From Vulcaniibacterium tengchongense (GTDB taxonomy: Bacteria > Pseudomonadota > Gammaproteobacteria > Xanthomonadales > Xanthomonadaceae): 64,000 bases of DNA. A model generated the notes under the pieces. It was given only the letters and a program-made list of their open reading frames with translations. It was not told the origin of the DNA and did no database searches. Shown piece after piece: positions 19,272 through 26,623 of the stretch (its first letter is position 1; every line of letters begins with the position of its first letter). The DNA lies in the NCBI RefSeq assembly GCF_003814555.1, contig NZ_RKQN01000007.1:1-64000 (forward strand), in the 5' to 3' direction. Made by a program: the position numbers and the translations under genes.

Positions 19272-21128
19272 ATGGCTAACGAGCGCGTGACTGAAGACAT
19301 GGTGGATGACCTGCTGCGAAAGCACGGGTATTACGAGGACCCATATGCTGTGGTTGTTGAAAAACAGCAGTCGGTCATTGAGGCCATTCGAACGGCCCTG
19401 ACTAAAGCTGGAAAGGGTGGAAAGGGCGGGCGGGGCTACCCCGAATTCATCATCACAGCGCCAGACACTCCTGACATGGTTGTGCTGATCGAGTGCAAGG
19501 CTCAGGAAAAGTTTCATGAATCCGCTGATCGCGGAAGGCCCGTCGACTATGCCGTCGACGGTGTGCTTCATTACGCGAGGTTCCTCTCACCGAATTACAC
19601 CGTAATTGCGATCGCGGTTAGTGGTAGCAATAAGTCAAGTCGTTGGTCGTTTATGCTCGTTCCAAAAGGTGAGAACGAGCCGCGTGAACTGCGTTCACCG
19701 ACTGGCGCGCGAATTGAGCGCATGGTGCCACTTTCAGACCTAATCGCCGCTGCGTCATTCGACCCGGCCGTGCAGGCCGGGCGGACGAGAGACTTGATTC
19801 AATTCTCGATGGAGATGCACGAATTCATGCGCGACGAGGCGGAAATGAGTGAGCAGGAAAAGCCGCTCGCCGTCGCCGGAACACTCATTGCGCTTGGCAA
19901 CGACGTTTTCCGAGAGACCTACGACAAGTATCCCGCTGACGAGCTGCCCGCATTCTGGATGCAGACGATCAAAAGAGAAATTACTAAGGCCAAGCTGCCT
20001 GTCGAAAAGGTCGACAATATGACGCAGCCCTTCACCAATATCGAGGTTCAACCTGAGCTGCGCAAGCCCACGAAGGGTTACCCGAAGGGCCTGCTGAACG
20101 AGATCGTGCGGCTCCTCGCTGACCGCGTACTGCCTTTTCTGACGATCTATCACGATTTCGATGTCGTGGGGCAGTTCTACGGCGAGTTTCTCAAATATAC
20201 CGGCGGGGACGGCAAGGGTCTTGGAATTGTTCTGACACCAAAGCATGTGACTGAGCTGTTCGCGCTGATTGCAAATCCGACGAAGGATGATGTGGTCGTC
20301 GACACATGCGCGGGTACAGGTGGGTTCCTGATCTCGGCGATGATGCAGATGGCCAAGACTGCGACGACGAAAGCAGAAATCGATTCGATCAAAAAGCAGC
20401 GGCTCGTCGGCGTCGAACAGCGTGCAGGAATGTATGCGCTAGCTGCATCAAACATGATCCTACGCGGCGACGGTAAGGCAAATCTATATCAGGGCTCTTG
20501 CTTTGACGCAGCGATTACGAAGGCTGTTAAGGCGCACAAGCCAACCATCGGACTCATAAACCCGCCATACGCGAAATCCAAAGAAGACCTCTCAGAATTG
20601 CGCTTTGTCGAACATATGCTCGACACGCTGCAGAAGGGCGGTCTTGGTGTCGCTATTGTTCCTGTGTCTTGCGCCACCGCGCAGTCCCCAGAGAAGCGCA
20701 GCATCATGGAGAAACATACGCTCGAAGCAGTCATGTCGATGCCGCCCGAGGTGTTCTACCCCGTTGGTGTGGTCACTTGCATCATGGTCTTTAGGGCCGG
20801 AATCCCGCACAAAACGTCCGACAAGAAGTCCTGGTTCGGATACTGGCGCGAAGATGGATTCGTGAAGGTAAAGAACCTCGGGCGAATTGACCGTGACGGA
20901 GCTTGGCCAGCCATAAGGGATCGTTGGATCGAGGCGTGGCGCAATCGCGAAGTTCACCCAGGAGAATCAGTGCTGGCAAAGGTGGGCCCTGATGACGAGT
21001 GGGTTGCGGAGGCTTACATGGAGACCGACTACTCAACGCTTACACAGAAGGATCTAGAGAAGGTTATGCTCGACCACGCACTGTTTCTATTGCGTGGCGT
21101 GCAAGATGGCGATGAGGGCGGTGAATGA
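19272..21128 (+). CDS. restriction endonuclease-methyltransferase subunit, BcgI-like (type IIB)
   Basis: A 618-aa fused R-M subunit. N-terminal PD-(D/E)xK nuclease: Pro67-Asp68, five residues, then Glu74-Cys75-Lys76 (PDMVVLIECK), with Glu58 upstream. A helical linker (~170-310) leads to a gamma-class N6-adenine methyltransferase: HsdM-like TPKHV (~322-326), SAM motif DTCAGTGGF (344-352) and catalytic NPPY (430-433). The domain order, size and adjacent specificity gene match BcgI A subunits, which methylate both strands and cut on both sides of a bipartite site. It lacks the ATPase/translocase of type I systems. ATG 19272 follows typical N-termini; an in-frame ATG 34 codons upstream gives an implausible cysteine-rich leader. 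Codon use is AT-richer than the core genome. Confidence 0.85.
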   Translation: MANERVTEDMVDDLLRKHGYYEDPYAVVVEKQQSVIEAIRTALTKAGKGGKGGRGYPEFIITAPDTPDMVVLIECKAQEKFHESADRGRPVDYAVDGVLHYARFLSPNYTVIAIAVSGSNKSSRWSFMLVPKGENEPRELRSPTGARIERMVPLSDLIAAASFDPAVQAGRTRDLIQFSMEMHEFMRDEAEMSEQEKPLAVAGTLIALGNDVFRETYDKYPADELPAFWMQTIKREITKAKLPVEKVDNMTQPFTNIEVQPELRKPTKGYPKGLLNEIVRLLADRVLPFLTIYHDFDVVGQFYGEFLKYTGGDGKGLGIVLTPKHVTELFALIANPTKDDVVVDTCAGTGGFLISAMMQMAKTATTKAEIDSIKKQRLVGVEQRAGMYALAASNMILRGDGKANLYQGSCFDAAITKAVKAHKPTIGLINPPYAKSKEDLSELRFVEHMLDTLQKGGLGVAIVPVSCATAQSPEKRSIMEKHTLEAVMSMPPEVFYPVGVVTCIMVFRAGIPHKTSDKKSWFGYWREDGFVKVKNLGRIDRDGAWPAIRDRWIEAWRNREVHPGESVLAKVGPDDEWVAEAYMETDYSTLTQKDLEKVMLDHALFLLRGVQDGDEGGE

Positions 21129-22096
21129 TGCAGAGACTTGATCGTATCTTTGACTTGCGCTACGGACATTCGCTTGAGCTCAATGCGCTCGTGCGCGTTG
21201 AGCCACCTCAGGGCGTCAATTTTGTATCTCGCTCTTTAAGGAACAATGGTGTATCGGCACGCGTAACCGTAGACGTGGAGCCAGCGCAGGCGGGAGAGAT
21301 TTCGGTCGCGCTCGGGGGAACCCCTCTTGCGTCGTTCGTGCAGCCTGAGCCGTTCGTTTGCGGGCGCGACGTGATGATACTCAGGGCCCGAAATCCCGCG
21401 ATGTCTTTGGCCGAGAAGCTTTGGTGGGCTCGTTGTATTTGGGAAAATCGCTACCGGTACTCCTACGGCCGGCAGGCAAATCGCACTTTAGGCTCGCTGC
21501 TTGTGCCGTCGGAAGTGCCCGATTGGGTGTATTCCGTGCAACTGCCTTCACACGAAGGCCTCGCAAAACCGGCTAGCGACCGTCGCCCCTTCATCGATCC
21601 TACCGGGCCTGGATGGCGCGATTTTGCGCTGCAGGATCTCTTCGACATCGTGAAGGGGCGGCGCGTAACGAAGGCCGACCGAACGGCGGGCACTACAAGA
21701 TTCGTGGGCGCTAGCGAAAGCAACAACGGGATTACAGACCTCGCTGACCTTCCTCCCATCTTTCCGGCCGGGACGCTAACCGTTGTGTATAACGGGAACA
21801 GCGTTGGAAACGCGTTCTATCAAGATGAACCTTACTTTGCGTGCGACGATGTCAACGTGTTGATGCCTAAGCACGCCATGTCTCGTTGGGTTCAACTATT
21901 TATTGCAGCGGTAATCAAGCATGGAAGGACGCGATTCACTTATGGCTATAAGTGGACGCTGGCGCGAATGAAGGCGACAACCGTACGCCTGCCTGTGGAC
22001 AAGCAGGGTAAGCCCGACTTCGCCTATATGGAGGACTTTATGAGGGGTTTGCCCTTTAGTGCAGCTGTCGAGGCCGCGGCCAAAGCGAAGGAATAG
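21125..22096 (+). CDS. specificity subunit of the BcgI-like R-M system
   Basis: A 323-aa S-type subunit overlapping the nuclease-methyltransferase gene by 4 bp (ATGA), so synthesis is likely coupled. Two target-recognition regions can be told apart: an N-terminal half starting LDRIFDLRYGHSLELN, and a second starting WRDFALQDLFDIVKGRRVTK (~182-201), each followed by a helical spacer. The C-terminus (KQGKPDFAYMEDFMRGLPFS) is a signature of BcgI-type and related S subunits. Length fits BcgI B (~340 aa). It should recognise a two-part DNA sequence whose identity cannot be read from the protein. No stop or frameshift, so the system appears intact. Confidence 0.85.
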   Translation: MMQRLDRIFDLRYGHSLELNALVRVEPPQGVNFVSRSLRNNGVSARVTVDVEPAQAGEISVALGGTPLASFVQPEPFVCGRDVMILRARNPAMSLAEKLWWARCIWENRYRYSYGRQANRTLGSLLVPSEVPDWVYSVQLPSHEGLAKPASDRRPFIDPTGPGWRDFALQDLFDIVKGRRVTKADRTAGTTRFVGASESNNGITDLADLPPIFPAGTLTVVYNGNSVGNAFYQDEPYFACDDVNVLMPKHAMSRWVQLFIAAVIKHGRTRFTYGYKWTLARMKATTVRLPVDKQGKPDFAYMEDFMRGLPFSAAVEAAAKAKE

Positions 22097-22211
22097 TGGT
22101 CCGAACAAAAAGGGGCAGAGTGGACCGCTCCAAAACAGGAGTAAAAACACGGGTCGTAGTGCACTTTCTCCGAGCGTGGGGTAGTCCTGTCAGCGCGGAG
22201 TGGGCGGGCCT

Positions 22212-22239
22212 CAGAAGATGGGGTCCAGAAGATGGGGTC
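22212..22239. repeat. 14-bp perfect tandem repeat
   Basis: CAGAAGATGGGGTC occurs twice back to back (22212-22225, 22226-22239). The second copy runs into AGGTTCATTTTC, which recalls the ends of REP-associated tyrosine-transposase elements in xanthomonads. Confidence 0.7.
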
Positions 22240-22524
22240 AGGTTCATTTTCTTCGTCAGGCGTGGAAACAGGGATCAGAGCGGGTGTCCGGTTCGCGCGA
22301 TGTCGTTCGATGCTCGAAGCCCCTTCAGTCAGGCTCCTCAGCTCCACTCCTGAACCTTGAAGCCTCACAGCCGAGGCCAAAAGTCCCGGTGCCGGGGCTG
22401 CCTGGCTCACCATCGAGGCTATGAGCTTCACGCATGAGGCCGCGAGCCCCGGCGATCCGGCTCCAAAGCTCCGTTGCGAGGCAAGACGCCCCGTTGCCGC
22501 GGCTAAAAGCGTCACGCATGAAGC

Positions 22525-22569
22525 AAAAAGCCCGGCGGCCGAGGCTTCGGGCTCATCCGCCGGGCTTGA
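22525..22569 (-). terminator. intrinsic terminator of the 155-aa gene
   Basis: Read on the minus strand: AAGCCCGGCGG (22567-22557), an 18-nt loop, CCGCCGGGCTT (22538-22528), then a T-run. An 11-bp perfect stem 36 bp after the stop of the gene at 22605. Confidence 0.85.
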
Positions 22570-22604
22570 ATGCTCTTCGCCGCCTCTGTCAGGCGGCCAG
22601 CCGG

Positions 22605-23072
22605 TCAGTCCGCCAGCGCCGGGTCCTTCGCCCTGGCCTGCCTGGCGAACCGCGCCGACAGCTCGCGACGGGCGCTCTTCAGCGCTTCGCCCTTGCCGGC
22701 CACCTTCAGCAGGGCATAGCCCTCCAGCGCCACGCCCATCACGTCGCTGCCCAGCGCCAGCTCGGTGTCAGCTGCGCGCTCGGCGAGCTGGCGCAGCTTC
22801 TCCAGGCGCGGGCGCAGGGCGTCGAGCGCGGCCAGGTCGGCCATGGCCTCGGACAGGCCCAGGCTCGGCGGTACCACCTGCGGGTTGTTGGACAGCAGCG
22901 TCAGCGTCTGCCGGCAGAACGCCTCCGACTTGTCGCCCATCTTGGTGAGGTCGCGCCGCTGCTGGGCGGTCAGCGCTACGCCGCGGCCGAGCACCGACTG
23001 GATCGTGGCCAGCGCGCCATCGAGCGCTTCCATGTCGGCCGGGGTGAGGTCGATCGATACGAGGTTTTGCAT
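22605..23072 (-). CDS. conserved-looking hypothetical protein (155 aa)
   Basis: Starts at ATG 23072 with a GGAGCA ribosome-binding site 5 bp upstream. A soluble, largely alpha-helical protein rich in Ala/Leu ([20 protein letters not shown] at the N-terminus), with no cysteine-rich or catalytic motif I recognise. Its codon use is GC-rich like the core genome, unlike the R-M genes beside it, so it may be resident sequence or from a high-GC donor. A strong terminator follows. It sits between the R-M pair and a modification-dependent nuclease, but nothing in the sequence ties it to defence. Confidence 0.75.
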   Translation of the reverse strand: MQNLVSIDLTPADMEALDGALATIQSVLGRGVALTAQQRRDLTKMGDKSEAFCRQTLTLLSNNPQVVPPSLGLSEAMADLAALDALRPRLEKLRQLAERAADTELALGSDVMGVALEGYALLKVAGKGEALKSARRELSARFARQARAKDPALAD

Positions 23073-23284
23073 CGCAGTGCTCCTTGCTTCCGTTTGCGAG
23101 TCCGGAAATGGCCGGACGGTCCATGCGCCACCGCGATCCGTGCGGGTAGACCTGCCGCCGGGTGGCGGTGGTGCGGGAAAAGTGTCGCAGCGGCCGTGGA
23201 GCGAAGCCAGAGGTCGCCGATGACGGCCTGAGAAAGGTGCCGGACAGTTAGACCCTACCTCGGTGGCGGCAATCATCAGAAGCA

Positions 23285-23309
23285 GGAGTCAGAGTGAATT
23301 TTCCGAAAG
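23285..23309. repeat. REP-transposase-associated-like motif
   Basis: GGAGTCAGAGTGAATTTTCC plus CGAAAG. The first part resembles the 22234 copy (GGGGTCAGGTTCATTTTC). It covers the last codons and stop of the small secreted protein gene. Confidence 0.45.
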
Positions 23310-23690
23310 ATCCCTGCACCTGACCCAGTTGTGTTGCTGGTCGCGAAGTTGTTCCCACCCATTGGCGAGCCGCCGCATCGCCGTTCCGCCAACGCAGGCG
23401 AGTCCCGTGCGTTTGGCCTCCGCGCTGCCATAGGCAGGCAGGAGATAGACCTTCGTAGAGGGGCGTGGCTTGCCGAGAATCTTCGCGACGGCCTGCGCGT
23501 TGCGGGCTTCCTGGTTGTTACAGAAGTCCCGAAGGATCGGTGCGATCCAGCTTCGTGTCTTCGCAATCGTCAGCCGTTCGCATTGAAACGGCGTGGTGTC
23601 TGCGGCGCTCGAGGCGGGAGCGAACAAGCAGCTACCGCAGGCAAGCGCGGCCGAAAGTCGGAGCGACAGTAACGACAAGCGAGTCTTCAT
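23289..23690 (-). CDS. small secreted protein of unknown function (133 aa)
   Basis: ATG at 23690. Sec signal peptide (LRLSAALACGSCLFAPASSA, cleavage ~residue 29), giving a ~104-aa periplasmic or exported product with cysteines in FQCERL, DFCNNQE, GLACVGG and VRCRD: four in all, so two disulfides are possible. No family recognised. The stop codon falls inside a repeat-like motif, so the C-terminus may have been altered by that sequence. Size and export would suit an immunity or inhibitor protein, but no cognate partner is visible. Confidence 0.65.
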   Translation of the reverse strand: MKTRLSLLSLRLSAALACGSCLFAPASSAADTTPFQCERLTIAKTRSWIAPILRDFCNNQEARNAQAVAKILGKPRPSTKVYLLPAYGSAEAKRTGLACVGGTAMRRLANGWEQLRDQQHNWVRCRDLSENSL

Positions 23691-23736
23691 AGGTATCGTC
23701 CATGAGGAAAGGCGTTGTTGCGAAGTTCTCCACTGG

Positions 23737-24681
23737 CTAGGCGGCCTTCATGGCAAACAGCTTTCTGTGATGCTGCAGGAACGTGCTCTGCTGGGGATGG
23801 AACTTGCCAATGTTGGCCCTCGGATCGACGGACCAGCGGTCCAGCACGTCTCGCGGCAATGACGGGTGGACGAGCATCTTCCCGTCGTCCTCAAACGAGA
23901 TCAGCCGCTCGTCAAACAGAGCATCCACGTGCGGCGACAGCATGATTCCGTTGTAGCCATTGACGCGCTCGGCATTGGTCGAGTCGCGCCATGGCTTGAT
24001 GTGGCTGGCGATCAGCAGGCGCGTGTCTTCGACGCCGGTCACTTTGCAGCGCGGTTCCACCAGCATCACGCGCTTGCGGAACAGGCCTTGGCCGATGCGG
24101 GCCTTGGCTAGCTGCAGGCGCTGGGTTTCAGGGATCGTCGCGTCGCCTTGGATGTCGTGCAGGTCGTCGAGGACTTCGGCGTCGGGCTCGATGTCATGGA
24201 CGAAGGCAGGCGTCGTAAACGTGGGCTGCGCTTCGACTTCGAGCAGCGCCAGCAGCAGGTGACCGAGGGCATCGGAAATGCCGGCGAGGTAGCAGCCTTG
24301 ATTGCCGTTGCCGTTCTTCTGGATCGGGGAGTACCTCGCGGGCAGCATCGGTGCGATGGCCGCGATGTGGTCCTTGGGCTGGAGCGGCTTCGGCGCGGGC
24401 GCGAAGTACACGCTGACCAGCCAGCCTTCGTCCGACCAGTAGTCGCCGACGTTGCCGAACTCAGTGGGCTTGGGGCTGGCGGCGGCGGCTTCGACGACCT
24501 GCCCGATGTAGGCGATGCGCCCGAAGGCATACGAGAACACCACATCGCCCGGCTTCACCAGCCGCATGTTCTCGTAGGTCTGATTGAAGGTGCGGTTGGC
24601 GTTGCGCATGGGCGACCACAGGTAGCCGCCACGCACCTCGTGGTCACGAGTCTGCTTGTGGTTGACCCACCAGAACGCCAT
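23737..24681 (-). CDS. EVE-HNH modification-dependent (type IV-like) endonuclease
   Basis: A 314-aa protein. The N-terminal ~145 residues form an EVE/PUA-like domain (FWWVNHKQTRDHEV, a YLWSP loop, VKPGDVVFSYAFGRIAYIGQ), a fold that flips and reads modified bases. The C-terminal ~110 residues are an HNH nuclease of the HNH_2 type: Cys-x-VTG (~212-216), ASHIKPW with His227, then NGYNGIMLSPHVD with Asn241/244 and His251. This architecture is known from type IV restriction enzymes that cut DNA carrying modified cytosines. ATG 24681 is chosen because MAFWWVNHKQ is the usual family start and GGGGGAAG lies just upstream. The frame stays open further upstream into a gene remnant. Confidence 0.85.
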   Translation of the reverse strand: MAFWWVNHKQTRDHEVRGGYLWSPMRNANRTFNQTYENMRLVKPGDVVFSYAFGRIAYIGQVVEAAAASPKPTEFGNVGDYWSDEGWLVSVYFAPAPKPLQPKDHIAAIAPMLPARYSPIQKNGNGNQGCYLAGISDALGHLLLALLEVEAQPTFTTPAFVHDIEPDAEVLDDLHDIQGDATIPETQRLQLAKARIGQGLFRKRVMLVEPRCKVTGVEDTRLLIASHIKPWRDSTNAERVNGYNGIMLSPHVDALFDERLISFEDDGKMLVHPSLPRDVLDRWSVDPRANIGKFHPQQSTFLQHHRKLFAMKAA

Positions 24682-24939
24682 CCAGGCTTCCCCCAAGCCC
24701 AGAGTATCAGGGTTAGAAACGCCCTGCAGCATCTGAACGATTCGGGCGAGCCAATTGCCGTTGACTTGGCCGAGATCTGCGACGCCTGTGTCCTGGCGCG
24801 GATAGAACCACTACATCAGGCCGGGGTCGATCACCGGCAGCAGTTGGTAGTAGGCCAACGGCATCTCCACACGATGAACCTGCTTCACTTGTGCATCGTC
24901 GGTCGAGTCGAACACGCCCCGGCACTGAGACAAAGGCAA
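24682..24939 (-). pseudogene. gene remnant with in-frame TAG, directly upstream of the EVE-HNH gene
   Basis: On the minus strand, in the same frame as the EVE-HNH gene, the sequence reads VFDSTDDAQVKQVHRVE...YYQLLPVIDPGLM, then TAG (24813-24811), then WFYPRQDTGVADLGQVNG and on to the nuclease start. The amino-acid sequence on both sides of the stop looks like real protein, so this is probably the C-terminal part of an unknown gene broken by a CAG-to-TAG-type change. Family not recognised. Confidence 0.4.
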
Positions 24940-25313
24940 TCACCCGACCACGGCCGAGTTGTACAACATGTGGGCGTACTGCCGGACGTACATGGAACAA
25001 GGACCAGAAGGGTTGCCGACGTATCCGCCGCGACGGCAGGAGATCACGTTCCGACGCAGCTTGTTCGAGCATATCCGCTTCCTGGACCCCACCGAGGAAG
25101 GGCGGGAGGTGCGTGCGCGCATGACCGTATGGGACTGGGGCATCAATATTCCGATTTTCCTGGCGGGGTTCTGGCTGATGATTCCGGCGGGCATCGGCCA
25201 CTACATCGCGATGCGCTTCGCACCGGAAGTGAAATGGCCGCCGGAGATCGACGCCGAATCGTGCCGCGGTCCCTTGCATCCGGCGGAGGCTGCATCCGCC
25301 GCGGGAGGTTGCG
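24929..25313 (+). pseudogene. remnant of a T6SS-associated membrane protein (DUF6708-like)
   Basis: A plus-strand frame after a TGA (24926-24928) reads TTAELYNMWAYCRTYMEQ, then PTYPPRRQEITFRRSLFEH, then a hydrophobic helix (INIPIFLAGFWLMIPAGIG). This looks like the C-terminal part of the DUF6708 membrane proteins often found beside VgrG/PAAR genes in xanthomonads. There is no plausible start codon with a ribosome-binding site, the upstream half is missing, and near 25260 the sequence stops looking like that protein although the frame stays open. It abuts the oppositely oriented remnant at 24939, a likely rearrangement junction. The DUF6708 assignment is from memory of family features. Confidence 0.45.
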
Positions 25314-25577
25314 ATGTCGAAGCCTTTCATCGTCGTCGGCGACAAGACCGACCACGGCGGCACGGTGCTGACCGGTTCGGCGGAGACGGACCTCTACGGC
25401 AAGCCGGTGGCGCGGATGGGCGACCCGGTGCAGTGCCCGAAGTGCCAGGGCACCTTCCCGATCGCCAGCGGCGACGCGAGCTTCATCGTCGACGGCCGGT
25501 CGCTGGCGCGGCACGGCGACAAGACCGCCTGCGGCGCCACCCTGATCGCCGGGCAGTCGCAGGCGTTCGTGGGCTGA
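25314..25577 (+). CDS. PAAR-domain T6SS spike-tip protein
   Basis: An 87-aa PAAR protein, which caps the VgrG needle as a zinc-stabilised cone. Seen: repeated G-x-P-V-A-R-x-G-D-like turns (GKPVARMGDPV), the metal-binding residues His in TDHGG, CPKC, and His/Cys in RHGDKTACG. A good ribosome-binding site (GGGAGG, 7 bp) precedes the ATG. It has no C-terminal toxin extension, so effectors would be separate. In this window it is an orphan: the VgrG tail lies 25 kb away and the flanking sequence consists of remnants, so it may be left over from a second T6SS cargo locus. Confidence 0.9.
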   Translation: MSKPFIVVGDKTDHGGTVLTGSAETDLYGKPVARMGDPVQCPKCQGTFPIASGDASFIVDGRSLARHGDKTACGATLIAGQSQAFVG

Positions 25578-25914
25578 GCGAGCCGAATCCGCATCGGCCT
25601 GCCGGCGAAGTGATTGGCTTCAGCGACGCCTGGCTGGGCATCGCCGAGCGGATGAGCGGCTACGAACGGATCGACGTGGAGATCCGCATCGTCGGGTTCG
25701 ACCGGGCGCGCAGCGCGTACGAGCGAGGGCGGTATACGCCCGCACGAGAAGCGCGGCAAGATGGCCGCCACGGGCCGCCGCGGGCGAGCCGTCGATCCGG
25801 TGGACCCGCTCCGGTGGGTAGCACATCGTCTGGGCGCCGCACGCGGCGCCATCGACGCATCGGTTCCGAATACGACGACTCGCACGAGGAGATATGCCCT
25901 TCGATGGTGCGCGC
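25578..25914. other. sequence after PAAR with a partial coding-like segment
   Basis: No complete gene. On the plus strand, ~25605-25740, one frame reads EVIGFSDAWLGIAERMSG, then VEIRIVGFDRARSAY, with natural-looking codon use. It begins at a possible GTG (25611) but drifts into low complexity after ~25745. Probably another gene fragment. Confidence 0.35.
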
Positions 25915-26333
25915 ATGAAGGTCCGTATGGGCTGGCCGGTCCTGGCTGGTGTCTGCTTGATCTTCGGAGCCTGCACGCGGGCACCGCAGCGGTCCGGGGC
26001 TGCCGCGGCGGCATCTCCGCCCGCGCCGCCCGCCGCACCCCCGGCCGGCATCGCCGGAAAGCAGGCGCCGGATGCGTGCGGAGCGCCGAGGTGGATGCGT
26101 CGGCTTTCGCCGACGAGGTATGCGGCGGGGGCAGCGAAGCAGCGCGCGAGGGGGCCTTGGAGTCCCCGGAACGGGCGCACGGGGCTGCGGCGGCCTTGGC
26201 GGTGCCGGTCTGCATCGACTGCAACGGCAGGCGCCATACGTGCGCGCTCGGCGTGGCGAGCGGCCTCGGGACCGACGGCGACCTGCCGGTTCGTGCCGGG
26301 CCGGCGTGCATCGTCGCGGGCTCGGCCGGGTGA
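25915..26333 (+). pseudogene. putative lipoprotein gene with frameshift(s)
   Basis: ATG 25915 gives a typical lipoprotein signal (MGWPVLAGVCLIFGACTR; lipobox IFGAC) followed by a Pro/Ala linker to KQAPDACGAP. Beyond ~26090 this frame becomes arginine-rich nonsense. An adjacent frame (one base back) then reads well: EVDASAFADEVCGGGSE, VPVCIDCNGRRHTCALGVA, to TGA at 26331-26333. A third frame reads VTNSKRLVLCGANEGG after that. The simplest reading is one cysteine-rich lipoprotein gene with one or two frameshifts, either real decay or sequence error. It might be a T6SS immunity lipoprotein next to PAAR, but this is speculative. Confidence 0.4.
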
Positions 26334-26623
26334 CGAACAGCAAGCGCCTGGTGCTGTGCGGCGCGAACGAGGGCGGAACTGGCCAGGCGTCCTCCATCCG
26401 GAGAACGACGATTGCGGCCTCGCGGCCCAGGACGGGCGACCCCGCACCTGATCGCGGACCGTGCACGGCCGGCTGGGGGCATCGCGATGGAGTGCGGGCG
26501 ATCGCGGGGAAGCCCGCAGGCGCGGCGCGCATGCCGATGCGGCGAAGGGAAGGCAGCCATCCGGCGTGCCGGCCGCGATAATGGCGCCCCGGTCCGCATC
26601 GGCGGACCCGCGACGAGCCCCCG
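26334..26623. other. right end of the accessory island
   Basis: 290 bp with no supportable gene apart from the possible third-frame tail of the frameshifted lipoprotein (to ~26400). GC rises to core level toward oleB. No clear promoter for oleB seen. Confidence 0.35.

Larger units (their letters stand above)
22097..22604. other. repeat-rich non-coding stretch after the R-M genes
   Basis: No gene. It contains fragments resembling REP-transposase-associated sequences (GGGGCAGAGTGGACC near 22109 and GGGGTCAGGTTCATTTTC near 22234), a 14-bp tandem repeat, and from ~22320 to 22530 loosely repeated words such as TCACGCATGA(G/A)GC (22429 and 22512) and CCGAGGC. The latter look like decayed copies of the terminator region that follows. 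Confidence 0.5.

Noticed and set aside
22320-22560. Possible CRISPR-like array
   Set aside because: The repeated words are short and irregular, with no constant repeat length or spacers and no cas genes; better explained as decayed terminator or REP-like sequence.
25894-26451. 185-aa intact lipoprotein in a single frame
   Set aside because: After ~26090 this frame is Arg-rich nonsense while the adjacent frame looks like protein; treated as a frameshifted gene.
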